In this document: in pieces, positions 53,149 to 63,350 of the stretch
How the letters are laid out: each line of letters starts with the position of its first letter
How positions within the stretch are numbered: the stretch's first letter is position 1
Assembly (NCBI GenBank): GCA_977006965.1
Contig: OZ345360.1
Coordinates: 248,001-312,000, forward strand
Direction of reading: 5' to 3'
Source: Phymatolithon calcareum
Taxonomy: Eukaryota > Rhodophyta > Florideophyceae > Hapalidiales
Length of the DNA: 64,000 nucleotides
Program-made: the position numbers and the translations under genes
The notes under the pieces: generated by a model
Database searches by the model: none
The model's input: only the letters and a program-made list of their open reading frames with translations
Told to the model about the DNA's origin: nothing

Positions 53149-53820
53149 ATGGCCATGTTTTGGCTGAACGACATCGACTCGGGTCCAAAGAACGACAACG
53201 AAGATGCCGACTTTGTAGTGCCCGTGCGTGGCACCAAACGTGCTCGTTCAGGACGCCTGAGAAGTTATGTTGATTGTAGAAGCGGTGAGGAAGATAGCGA
53301 CGACGATAACGGCGAAGACGACGGTCAATCCATGGTACGACCTGTCTCTGCAACGTTCCCTCTCCGTCGCAGTCCACGTTTCCAAGGGTCCCGCTCAAGT
53401 ATTTCGGCTCGCAGAAGCCCCCGATTGAATGAGACGCCACTGAAGCACGAGGACGATGCCGACAGTGAGCCTGAGGAAAAAATATCGCCGCCGAGAAGAA
53501 GCCCCCGCTTCAGTCAAGTGGCGCGGAACGGGGATATCAGGGATGCTGATGCAGAAATGACACCGACACGGAAGAGTCCCCGTTTCAGTCAAACTTCGCA
53601 GGTCGAGCAGATCAAATCCGACAGTGAACCTGGCACAAAACCCGTTGTCATTGCTGGGATTACAGTCTCAGACGATTCCGGGAGCCATGTTGCAAAAAGC
53701 GCAACTGGACGCATCGCTCAGAGGTCGATGCGTGCACAGAGAGAGGCCATGGGAGGTGTGAAAGTGCCTCGTGGGTTACTGGACCCGATCATATGCTACA
53801 TTTGGGGAACCCGAGAATAG
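53149..53820 (+). CDS. Hypothetical nuclear-type protein with RRSPR repeats
   Basis: 223 aa. Acidic N-terminus (DIDSGPKNDNEDADFVVPVRG) and four spaced basic repeats LRRSPRF, ARRSPRL, PRRSPRF and TRKSPRF, similar to short DNA- or kinase-interacting SPRK/SPRR motifs. Reading appears to continue beyond the stop in other frames: SVNVQKGNYGVHMTVLYCLM (about 53876-53935) and an acidic end GYAEDLDSDYDDDFIVPSSE stopping at 54157, which echoes the N-terminus. A 3' intron (acceptor TTTCAG at 53875) plus a frameshift near 54090 would unite them. Whether the gene is intact is unclear. Confidence 0.45.
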   Translation: MAMFWLNDIDSGPKNDNEDADFVVPVRGTKRARSGRLRSYVDCRSGEEDSDDDNGEDDGQSMVRPVSATFPLRRSPRFQGSRSSISARRSPRLNETPLKHEDDADSEPEEKISPPRRSPRFSQVARNGDIRDADAEMTPTRKSPRFSQTSQVEQIKSDSEPGTKPVVIAGITVSDDSGSHVAKSATGRIAQRSMRAQREAMGGVKVPRGLLDPIICYIWGTRE

Positions 53821-54157
53821 GTACGCTCCAGAATGGCTGGCGCGACGGATGGATTCAACCCGTGCATAATTTCAGTGTGAACGTACAAAAGGGCAATTAT
53901 GGAGTGCATATGACCGTGCTGTACTGCCTCATGCACACCGCTGGAGACCAGAACCGGTACATTGAGCAATTGCAGTGTCACTTGAGTACAACTCATGGGG
54001 AGGCACGCGAAGAGGGAGCGCCGGCGCCGCGCACAGAGCAGAATCTATGGTCGGAAGATGGAGAAGATGAGGAACACAGCGAAGGGTGGAGGGTTATGCC
54101 GAAGACCTGGACTCTGACTACGACGATGACTTCATCGTGCCGAGTAGTGAGGAATAG

Positions 54158-55667
54158 TATTTTATTTGTTGTGTAAAATACCGCTTGTCCTCTCTATTTT
54201 CGTGGCCTTGGTCTTCGAAGCGTGTGACTCGCGGGTATATGTCATGAATGCGTGTAGGGAATTCGGTTTTCCATTCGATGTAATTTCGTCACGTGAATAA
54301 CTATTGTCGCAATTGCTTGGGTACACCATTCTTCGGGATGGAAAAAGCAGCCAGGTCATGTGTAAACACCTCAGGGTATCCCGTCGTAGGGAGGGATCAG
54401 TAGAGCGTGCGAAGTCGAATGTATTTTGGGACGTGGACCCCTACTCATCTTAGTAGATAGCACTGCGACGAAGTTCCAGTTTTGCGCAGAGTGGCGCTTT
54501 ACACTCAACAGTGCTTCAAGTCGAGTAGGAGACAACTGACCCTGGCAATAAAAAAGTCATTTGGAACATTCACAAATACGAAAACCTCGGAGCTCATAGA
54601 TCTTGCAGGACAAACGGGAAAATATGCTATCAAAGATATTAAGACAGGCCTCACTAAAGACGAGCTATAGTGCCAAGAACGTGCCTTTACAAGGAGAGCA
54701 CTTGGCGAAGTCCTTGCCACGTTTCTGGTAACCAAGGCTGCGTCAGAAACATGAAGAAATCCGATCCACGTTCCGTCGACATAGTGCAGTGGAATATTTC
54801 CCCCCTCGAAGCCCAATTATGGGTCAGCGGTGTCGCAGCCGACAAGGCAAACATCCAAGCAAAAAGACCATGCCCGTGGCCCTATGCTCTTAGAAAAGTT
54901 CCCCGCGAGTCTGCATATGCTTTGGTAACTTTATAATGAAAACCCATACTTTTTCCTTTTTTAAATCCGACAGCCATGTGTTGTCGGGAAATGGATATTT
55001 CTGGAGTTTTTCCTTGGGCTACTCCCGCGGGTTCTTCGCTAGAAGGTGATGACCGCATGAAATTGTTTTTTCAAACCACTCACTTCGTCGCCAGTCATTT
55101 GGGGAATTAGATCAAGGTATGCGGAAAAGATATTCCGTTGCATGTTTTTCTACACACGATTTGAAACATCAAGTGGAAATGTGCGGTGGATTGCCCTATT
55201 CGTCCGGTGTTGTTCAGGTGCTCGGCTTTGTTCGAGCTGTGAAATAAGGATTAGTACGAAGATTCCTTTCCCATAGTATAGTTGAGCACTCCTAGGTTTA
55301 TGTACCAGCCTACTGTTGCTCCACCCTATTCCAAAAATCCCAGAACTGCGGTTGACGGGGTCGGAGAACTCTAATTACCGAAGCTAAGGCATGACGGACA
55401 ATAGGCACAGTGTCAGCGCAATGTCTTGAAATTGTAGACAGCTATCTCGATTCGATCGCGAACTGTCGACTTCTGTTTCCGATCTCCTCGTCCCCCGCCA
55501 ATGACTGATGGAGACAGTGGACTCCGCGCATTGACTTTGCCGTGCCGTATCGCGCCTCCGTTGTCGCCCGCCACGCGATGGCTTCCCTGCGACGTGCAGA
55601 AAAAGTTGGGTTCGCCTGGCTATTTATTGCGCACTGCTATGCGATATTTAGCCAGGCCTGGACACAA
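54158..55667. other. Gene-poor region, nothing recognised
   Basis: Short frames only (for example 54482-54670). A 9-bp inverted pair GCCTGGCTA / TAGCCAGGC lies near 55617-55660, just before repeat A. Confidence 0.45.
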
Positions 55668-55735
55668 GAGCTGCCCCGTTACTCCAAGGTGAGGCTTTGG
55701 GAGCTCTCAATATAAAATCATCAAATATCCCCAGG
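55668..55735 (+). repeat. LINE-derived repeat A, 3' fragment
   Basis: AAGAGCTGCCCCGTTACTCC ... TAAAATCATCAAATATCCCC, nearly identical to 49836-49905. Only the last about 70 bp of the repeat is present. Confidence 0.85.
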
Positions 55736-58700
55736 CATGGATATACCTCGTCCATCGCCATTAAACACCGGAACCGCAGTTGGAGAAGGTGGATGAGGCT
55801 CCTAAGTCTTCTCGGCCGATGGTACACCAATCTAGCATGGGGCCTAAGACATAGTTCCCTCTGTCATGGGGAGTAGAGCAGATTTTTCGTGCAATCCAAG
55901 CATTCAAGAAGCAAAAGCCATGAGAAGATAGCTTAGTATCTGCTTGGACAGAATGACCCAAGGGGTAGACAAAATTATGCTTTCCGCGCAAAGGTGCGCC
56001 GCCGCCATTTGTCGTCCGATAATCCAGATCGACAGACATAACCGATACGTGGCGTCTCGCGTGTGTAGTAAGGCTCGTTCCATCCTCTATGCAGATGATA
56101 TCCTTGAATCACCTTCACCAATGACAGTAACATTGTCTGTATTCCGTAACCGTCATTCCTCTCATGTCGTGGTACAAGTCGGCGTTCAGGACAAACGCAC
56201 TGTCAGTGCTCGGGCTATTAACTATTAGTAAATCGCTCATTAAAAACGCCATTGCAGAAGTCGCAGGCAGAATATTCAGTCACAGCGGACGAAGCGACTG
56301 ATGAAACTATCTCGCCAAGGCGCACGAATTAGACGATTCAAGAGTGCGATTCTTTGAAGCGTATGTAGATCTGATTTGTCTAGTCCTTGGAAGCTAATAG
56401 AAACATGCTCACATTATTACACTCGAAACTGTTCATAATTTTTTTCAAATCGAAGAGGTTTCTGACGGCAAATATGGCGAACGGCGAATGCAGCAGCGTT
56501 TGAAGCCTGTATTGTGGTTCTCAAAGAGCATCGACTGCACTCCCTGAGTTCGATGTGTTTTGCAAGTATTCGCATTGCCTTGAGTACAGAATGTCGAGAC
56601 CGAACACTCCCGGTCCATGGAAAAACGGACTCGATAACACACACTTGTAAGCTCATTTAGAAGGTTTCTTCCATGTCGATTGCTTAACGGAGACATAAGT
56701 TTCCCTCTATTTAAAATCTGCATTCAGCACGAAGTTAGGAGAGTTTGCAGCATACGGGACTGATCTTGGGTCCTGGAGCGATCACTACCAAGTCCGGTCG
56801 TCGGTGCGACGACTTCATAGTTGTCGCATGACACAATTGGACGGGATTATAGTTCCGAAATTCTACATCTGCGTTTACCTCCACAAGCAACAAGTATGTA
56901 GTTTGGGGCGCGATTTGCGGCGTTGACGTTCCTGTCGCCTGGAGATGACATTTGTTCATCTGCACTCGAAACTTATAATAATACGTGCGTGGGAACCATT
57001 TGTCTAATGTCTCCCGTAGGAAACGTAGGGACCTTTCCAAATTAAACCACCCCTGAAATTATCGCGCAGTCAAACCCTCTCGCAAAGTACTGGTCACCGT
57101 GATTATAATGTTAAAATGCTCGCCATTGACTTGACTCAGCGCGCGCGAAAGCCTCTGATTGTCGGACAATTCACTTCATTCACCGCTTCACTGGCGCTCT
57201 TACAAAAATCCAGGTGATTCTTCTGCGTTGTTTGTCAATGTGTGCCTTTGCGTTATCGCCGACAACTTTGGTCCTCACCTGATCTGAAAACAATAACTCA
57301 TCACGAAATAAACTCAATGCGCGCTATGTCAATATTAATCAGCGCGAATGGAGGCCATTGCCGAATTCGCATTTTCTCAGTTCATATCCCACGTTTTCTC
57401 CACCCACTTCAATCTGGTTTCGGTTGTAAAACATTGCGCCTTAATCATTCAAGAATTACCCAACTTGAAAGCACATCGAAAATTGCTATCGACCGAGGAG
57501 CACAACCTAGGTATTTCCAACCTACCACTATCCCGCATCCGACGTATTCAATGTCCCGAACTACGTGCCGATACGTTATCATTCGGCGCGTTATGCCTTC
57601 CTCAACATTAACGTTGATTTTACATGAATATATTGGAAGAGAAACCCACAAAGACACACAAAGTTGTAAGCGCCTGTGACATTTCAAGTTGCTTAGTTCG
57701 ATACGTTTCGAGAGCGCACTTTTGCAAACCAATACGCAATTCCATGCCATCCGTGGAACCTCTTTGCTACAGAAAACAAGTGTTTCGAGAGAATTTGAAA
57801 GAGTCAATACGTCGGTTATGCGCTATGTTTTCCGCAGGCAATGATCAACGAGACATGTGGAGTCGTACGTACTTTGGACACCGTTGGAAGGTGAACGAGA
57901 AACCGAGAACTGATCCGATGCAGGAGAATAGATATCGTTTCATATATTCTAACCAGGCGTGTCTTGAGTACACGTCTTTGGTGCTAGTTGTAACTGGAAT
58001 TTTTGGTATGTTGAGGTTGAGGTTTCCGGTCCGAGTCTGACAACCTCGGTCAAACAAAATGTGATCCCAGCGACTCCTCGAGCAGATTTTTCCACCCAGG
58101 AAAGGGCGTCGCGACCCACCAGACGACATTCGACCTCACCTGGGATGGCTTAGACGGACGCGTATTTCGCTGGGCTGCTTTCCACACAGGGAGTGCTCGA
58201 AGTAGGATGCTCTGCTTTCTTTGCTCTCGGTCTAGCTGTGCTATATACTTCCCTTTTAGGAGGAGGAGGTATGGATGCTACAGGGACAGAAGGGAACTGT
58301 CGGTCGCAGACATAGAGGCTCGAGGGCCAACTTCTTGAAGATACCATTCGCGGACGTGGAGATTGGTAGTTTCGCAAAGCTGTTCGAACCGCGTGATCGT
58401 ACTCGTACCAATTACCACAACACATGTCATTGATGCTGAACGAAAAGAGTTGAAAAATCCAGACCAAGATGGCCAATTTGAAGGAGAGAGAGGCAGAAGG
58501 AAAGGCAGAAAGAATGAGATCATGTTTGGGTAGAACTAAGTCTGACCCATGGGAATGGGCAGGGATGAGCAGGGACTGAAGTGAATGTTCTGAATAAACG
58601 TACGTGATCAACCACTGAATTCATCAACTTGTTCGCTCCCCATGTGTTCTGTGCCATCTCACTGGCAATCTGAAACTGCAGTGTATGTCTCTTGTTGTCG

Positions 58701-58802
58701 AACAAGAAAGTGGCTTGCAATGTGAGCTCGGTCAATGGCGGAACAAGAAGGCTAAGAAAGACACTGACAGCACAAGACTTAGGGAAGATCCTATAGAGCG
58801 AC
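55736..58802. other. Gene-poor region, possible RT remnant
   Basis: A frame at 55944-56228 contains SILYADDIL, like RT motif C, directly downstream of repeat A, so a very old LINE piece is possible. No gene is otherwise recognised to 58.8 kb. Confidence 0.35.
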
Positions 58803-58872
58803 CACGTCGGGTGGCCACCCGCAAGTGTCAGCTCGTAATAACGGACAGACCCGACAGTCGAAATAATCACAG
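58803..58872 (+). repeat. Dispersed repeat C, copy 2
   Basis: Matches 1900-1975 in the same orientation (CACGTCGGG, GCAAGTGTCAG, CAGACCCGA, AATAATCACAGGA). It lies directly before the tandem repeat at 58885. Confidence 0.6.
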
Positions 58873-58884
58873 GATGGGAGGCCC

Positions 58885-59056
58885 GTGAGATCGCCAAGTT
58901 GGGTTACTGACTCGCACGTGCGTATCGCGGTAGCCGTTAGACCTAACAGTGAGAGACCTGACATCACAGGAGGGGAGCCCCGAGAGATCGCCAAGTTGGG
59001 TCCCTGACTCGCACGTGCGTATCACGGTAGCCGTTAGACCTGACAGTGACAGGATA
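58885..59056 (+). repeat. Two tandem units of about 92 bp
   Basis: Both units read GAGATCGCCAAGTTGGGT, then TGACTCGCACGTGCGTATC-C, then GGTAGCCGTTAGACCT-ACA. The words CGCACGTGCG (palindrome) and CCGTTAGACCT are exact in both. No coding role visible. Confidence 0.85.
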
Positions 59057-60048
59057 GTGTCGGTATTCGTGGGGTGTGCTATGCAACCCCCAGCCAGTAG
59101 GTTGAGAATCCAATAGCTTATAAGGCACCGCTCATCGCAGTGAGTAAAGGATCGCATCTCAAGCAAGCCACAATTGGCGAGAGCGAGTGCCGACTACTTT
59201 GCCGACCCTGAGAGTGCAACAGTTCCTATTTGTCTGTCGCTCCCCCCCCCCCCAGAATGCACCCACTGAAAAGTCGCAGAGCGGCACTAAGTGAAAAACT
59301 TCAACAACATCTCTGTATACTAAAAGTACGAAAAGGCATAAAAACGGTCGCTTCTTGGACTGGTGTTATTAATTTTACTCCAGAACATGAAGAAGGAACA
59401 CAACGGCACTGTGAGCGCAATGATTTCAGGAATACTGGAAGTAATCGTCTTGTTTGATATGGAGACGCATGGATCATGAACTGCCTTACTTTTTCAAGAA
59501 AAGATTTCTGTAAAAAGTCTTGAGTCCAAGTCAAAAAGTGTCGTTGTGTTTTCAAGATGTAAGCAGCGGGCCACATATTACGACAGTCGCGGGAAGTGTT
59601 GGACTTCTTTTGCCAGGAACTGAGGCAGTCAGCTTGGATGGGAAACCTACAAGTGCTAAACGCAAAGCTGACTGGAGCTCGATTACGTTTGGCAGAGACG
59701 CCAGCCGTTTGTCGGACCGCCAATTGGTTTCTCCCCTTACTCGCGAGGTAGGGTACGAAGTCTCGCCTCGGCGAACGTTGATTCTTCACAGAAGTGGTGG
59801 TGTATCTAGCCGAGACAAAGCTTATTACTTCTTCTACAAAAAGAGCAGCGCCTCCCTGCAAGGAAAAAGGCATTTTCCTGGCATGGCATAGACTTAACAG
59901 GATTGAGTGTGCAAAACCTATAAAGCGTAAGACAGCAACAAATAGAATGAGTTGTAGTCTACAGCTTGTAGACTGTAGTATTTGGGAGGGCTTTAAAAAT
60001 GTAAAGAATCAGGCGCAACTGACTAACGATCTGGTTGTCAGAGGTTTT
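59057..60048. other. Intergenic, nothing recognised
   Basis: Includes a 12-C homopolymer at about 59242-59253. Frames on both strands between 59300 and 59890 are open but have no recognisable family. Confidence 0.4.
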
Positions 60049-60963
60049 CTAGTCAGAGTGGTCACTACAGTATTCACTTGCCATTTTTCGAAGAGAGGGC
60101 TTATCCAAATTGTTGCGCTTGGCAAAGAATTCCAATACGCCCAATTCTCCCATGAAAGTAGCTCTAGAATGTGGCAAAAGTTGATTTGACATATTTTCAG
60201 CCATCATTTGAGCGAACCCATCTCTTGGAAATTGCTTAAGAACTGTGATCAATGCTTTTTCGCTAATTCGACTTGAGCGAAGTCCGGCGACATCCACGTA
60301 CGCACCAGCACTGAGCAGAAATGCTTCCGCGCCTTCCGGTCGGTTTGCGACAATGCGAGGATTCAAGTGCAGAGTTACGATATCTGCAGCCCTTTCACTG
60401 CGCGCCTCGCTCCACTTGAGCGTGTTCAGGGCAAAGTTTTGCATCGCCTTGCCTCCAGTATACGCAAAGTCAGCGCTGCTCAACGAGTTTCGATACTTGT
60501 GCGCTAATCCGGCATCGTGCCACAGAGCCGTAACGTACAGCAGCTCGTGGTCCACTTCATCTGCCAGGCTGTAGTCATGAGCCAGCAGCGATCCGAAGCA
60601 GTACGTTCTTCTGCAGTGATACAGCAGTCTCTCGTCTTCGTACAGGTGATTCGTCACGTACTCATCTGAAATTCTTGACGCCGGTGTGTCAGGAATCTTC
60701 AACGCAGTTCTGCTGAGGTCAGGCGGGGGATAGAATCGCGATGTGATGTCCAGCAAGACACTTGACAGACCGCTGTGCAGAATACCATAAGCAACAGAAA
60801 ATTTTTCCAGGGTGTTCATTTGACCTCCGTTCGTTTGCGCGCACCATGCTATAGTGCCCAGATCGGCGTTCCTTGTGGATTTTGGCCCGATGCAAGTCAG
60901 GTTCTTGTCTGCCATACTGTATCTGAAATCGTGAGTAGGTCGAAGGAAAATGCGTTCAATCAC
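60049..60963 (-). CDS. HD-domain hydrolase, cyanamide-hydratase-like
   Basis: 304 aa. HD-superfamily metal ligands are in order: His116 (ERLLYHCRRTY), His149-Asp150 (TALWHDAGLA), His199 (VTLHLNP) and a late Asp224 (AYVDVAGLR). The surrounding segments PASRISDEYV, RRTYCFGSLLA and DHELLYVTALWHD match the HD proteins related to fungal cyanamide hydratase and plant/fungal HD homologues. The true substrate is unknown, and many members are annotated only as metal-dependent phosphohydrolases. Single exon; no targeting signal evident. It is isolated between repeat-rich stretches. Confidence 0.75.
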   Translation of the reverse strand: MIERIFLRPTHDFRYSMADKNLTCIGPKSTRNADLGTIAWCAQTNGGQMNTLEKFSVAYGILHSGLSSVLLDITSRFYPPPDLSRTALKIPDTPASRISDEYVTNHLYEDERLLYHCRRTYCFGSLLAHDYSLADEVDHELLYVTALWHDAGLAHKYRNSLSSADFAYTGGKAMQNFALNTLKWSEARSERAADIVTLHLNPRIVANRPEGAEAFLLSAGAYVDVAGLRSSRISEKALITVLKQFPRDGFAQMMAENMSNQLLPHSRATFMGELGVLEFFAKRNNLDKPSLRKMASEYCSDHSD

Positions 60964-61377
60964 CTGTTAGATACGTGTCTAGACGAAGCTTGTGCATGCG
61001 GTTCAGTGTTGATGGGATTTATATCAAGACCAATCTGGTAGCATTGCCAGTATTCAAGTCGACTAACGTTCAGCGCTAGACCAACTGGTGGTTGAAAAAG
61101 AGAATTAGAAAGTTAACGTTTTCAACGATTGAGAACATTCGAATTGTGAAAAGTGTGATCCAATGAGGTGCTTTGGACTGTGACTGCCGCCATAATCGCT
61201 TCTATGAATGCCCGATGATAGGCTCTTTTAAAAGCCTACCATCGACCACATTACCAATTAGGACAAGACGTGTTCAACAATTTGTGTATTTACACATTCG
61301 ATTGTACTATTGGCTGTACAACGCTAGGATGAGATTTCGACTCCACAGTGGCCTTTTCTCCACACGGCAGCAGCCGT

Positions 61378-61430
61378 GTAAAGTTTTCGATAATCCTTTT
61401 TTAAAAAAAAAGGATTATCGATAACTTTAC
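61378..61430. repeat. Near-perfect 53-bp palindrome
   Basis: GTAAAGTTTTCGATAATCC followed by T-run/A-run and GGATTATCGATAACTTTAC. The arms are about 25 nt with one small mismatch, and the centre is TTTTTTAAAAAAAAA. Confidence 0.85.
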
Positions 61431-61593
61431 TTGCTTTTCATTTAAAAATGAGAAGCATTTCAATGTCATCTTCGAAATTTTGCTCTGTGCAGAAACCGAC
61501 ATTACAAGTATTGTACCCCGCCTCATACAGTTGCTACAGAAAATTTTAGGTGAGGACGCCGCAAGTGTCAATGTGAGAAGTTGCTGATCTAAA

Positions 61594-61619
61594 GCAGGGG
61601 AATGTTACCATTCCCCTGC
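61594..61619. repeat. Short perfect hairpin
   Basis: GCAGGGGAATG-TTAC-CATTCCCCTGC: 11-bp perfect stem with a 4-nt loop. Confidence 0.7.
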
Positions 61620-62206
61620 CTGGAGTAACGTTTTGTCAACTGCAGATTGTTCAGAGACATGCCCATGAATCCAAAGGCTGACTTATGTTATCGGTCACAT
61701 TAGTGGCGTAGGCGCATCTCAGTAAAACGTGGTTTTTGCTTCAAGTTTCGTCCTTGTGGTTTACTTTTCTTGTTCTGCCAGCAGTGGAAGTATTACACAT
61801 ATTCCAAGAGGAAATGTCTGAGCGGGAAAGACATCAGCGATCGGGAATGACATCAGCCAGTGGTGGGTCTTCTCTGAGATACCCAATATCCGTTGATACG
61901 TCTGCCAAATCCTCTTCTCCTCCTCCATATTCTACTGCATCTTCCAGGTACTAATTCCGTCTAGGACTATGTTGTAAAAACCCTCACAGCACAGCTTAGC
62001 ATGTAGATGATGAATCTTCCGTCCACAAAGAGGCTCGCAAAGCAGTGCTTTATTGCAATCTAAATTTCACTTAGACTGTGGCAGGACGTTATTCATGCTA
62101 GCTAAGTAAGAAAGCACTTCTTCTCTGCCTGCCGCTCGAAATACGATTCGATTCCACACGAAGCCAATGTAGTGGGTCCAGGATTCGCGACTTTGCAAGG
62201 AAAGAT

Positions 62207-63010
62207 GCTTTTATTGCATCAGACAGTGATTTTTCCATTGCATCCTATCGCTGACGATATATAGGGTCAGGGGTCCTATCCAGTATACTGGACTTGCAGT
62301 ATACTGCAATCTACTTGTACTGGAGTGGGACTGCAAAAAACCCGCCTACTTGCAATACGAATTGCAAAATGTTTGACTGTGTTGAGCGGACACAATGTAG
62401 TGCATGTCATGCACTCTCTAATTTATACTGTACCATCTCGGTACGTATTATGCCGAATCCATCATAGTCACAAACGTAGAGCACCAATTCAAGTGTTTAC
62501 AGTACTGACGTGGCGTTCAGTCCACGTGTGGATACAGCGCTGCGTGACGTCCTCTACTTGCAATACAACTTGCAGACAATCGCCGGGACTGCTACTTGCA
62601 AATCGAATTGCACTGTATCTAGCAATCAATAAAAATCTACTTGCTAGTAGCCCTGTATAGGGTGGCTTATGCCTCCAGATTAGTACTTCAACGGCAGTAT
62701 GCGATACTACGATGGTGGTCGGCGATACAAAGACGCATAATTGGGACTTGTGTGCTGTTCAGGCGAGAGCGGGGGCATTGTCATGATTTTTTGATTATAT
62801 CGACTGTGCAAAGTGGAAAAGATGTATCGACCGTCACAACCTTTGCCCTTGAACGAAATCAGTTTTGCTCTGTTACATCGCCCACGCTGAGTGGAATTTC
62901 TGTGCCTTTCAGTGCCATCGTTCCTGCATCTGATTGTGGCACAGTAAATGAATGAAATGACCGGCTCTCAAGCTACAGGGGAATGGAGACGCATTCAGTC
63001 AGAGTGGTTA
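62207..63010 (+). repeat. Dispersed repeat B, copy interrupted by a MITE
   Basis: Collinear with 51855-52244 except for the 62268-62655 insertion and a short extra segment near 62968-62985. Confidence 0.8.
62268..62655. mobile_element. hAT-type MITE, 388 bp
   Basis: Begins CAGGGGTCC and ends TAGCCCTG, the CAGGG/CCCTG termini typical of hAT elements. It is flanked by a perfect 8-bp duplication TATAGGGT (62260-62267, 62656-62663), the hAT size. The paralogous repeat at about 51914 has a single TGTAGGAC at the site. Internally there are several copies of CTACTTGCAA-NNCNAATTGCA, built on the palindrome TTGCAA (about 62348, 62553, 62592). Confidence 0.88.
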
Positions 63011-63350
63011 CTGCGCGGAAATTGCTCGAAGCCTTGTCAGCCTTTGAAAGATGGCACTATCTTCTGGGATACGATCTTTACAATGTTTTGACTTGGTCGG
63101 CATGCGATGCCTTCGAATGTCATGCGACTGAATAATATTTCCCTCAAAAGATCTAGTTTCACAGTATCATAATTCTCTTGGCCAATGATCAGTTTCTAGC
63201 AATATCTCTTCAGATATTTCCTGTCCCTCCAACCAGAGGGAGCGTACGCTACACTGCTCCACAGCATCCAGATACAGAACAGTCGCCCTGCCTCCTCTCT
63301 GTCAATCTCCGCTCTCCACTATCGCGACGCCGCGGCACGACTCCACTCGC

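Larger units (their letters stand above)
60964..62206. other. Intergenic with two strong hairpins
   Basis: No gene recognised. The two inverted repeats are listed separately. Confidence 0.5.

Noticed and set aside
55944-56228. Frame with SILYADDIL, like RT motif C
   Set aside because: Only one motif matches and the rest of the frame does not resemble RT. Kept as a note in the gap entry, not called as a LINE.
59301-59873. 190-residue minus-strand frame
   Set aside because: No recognisable domain and equally open frames on the plus strand; codon pattern not convincing.
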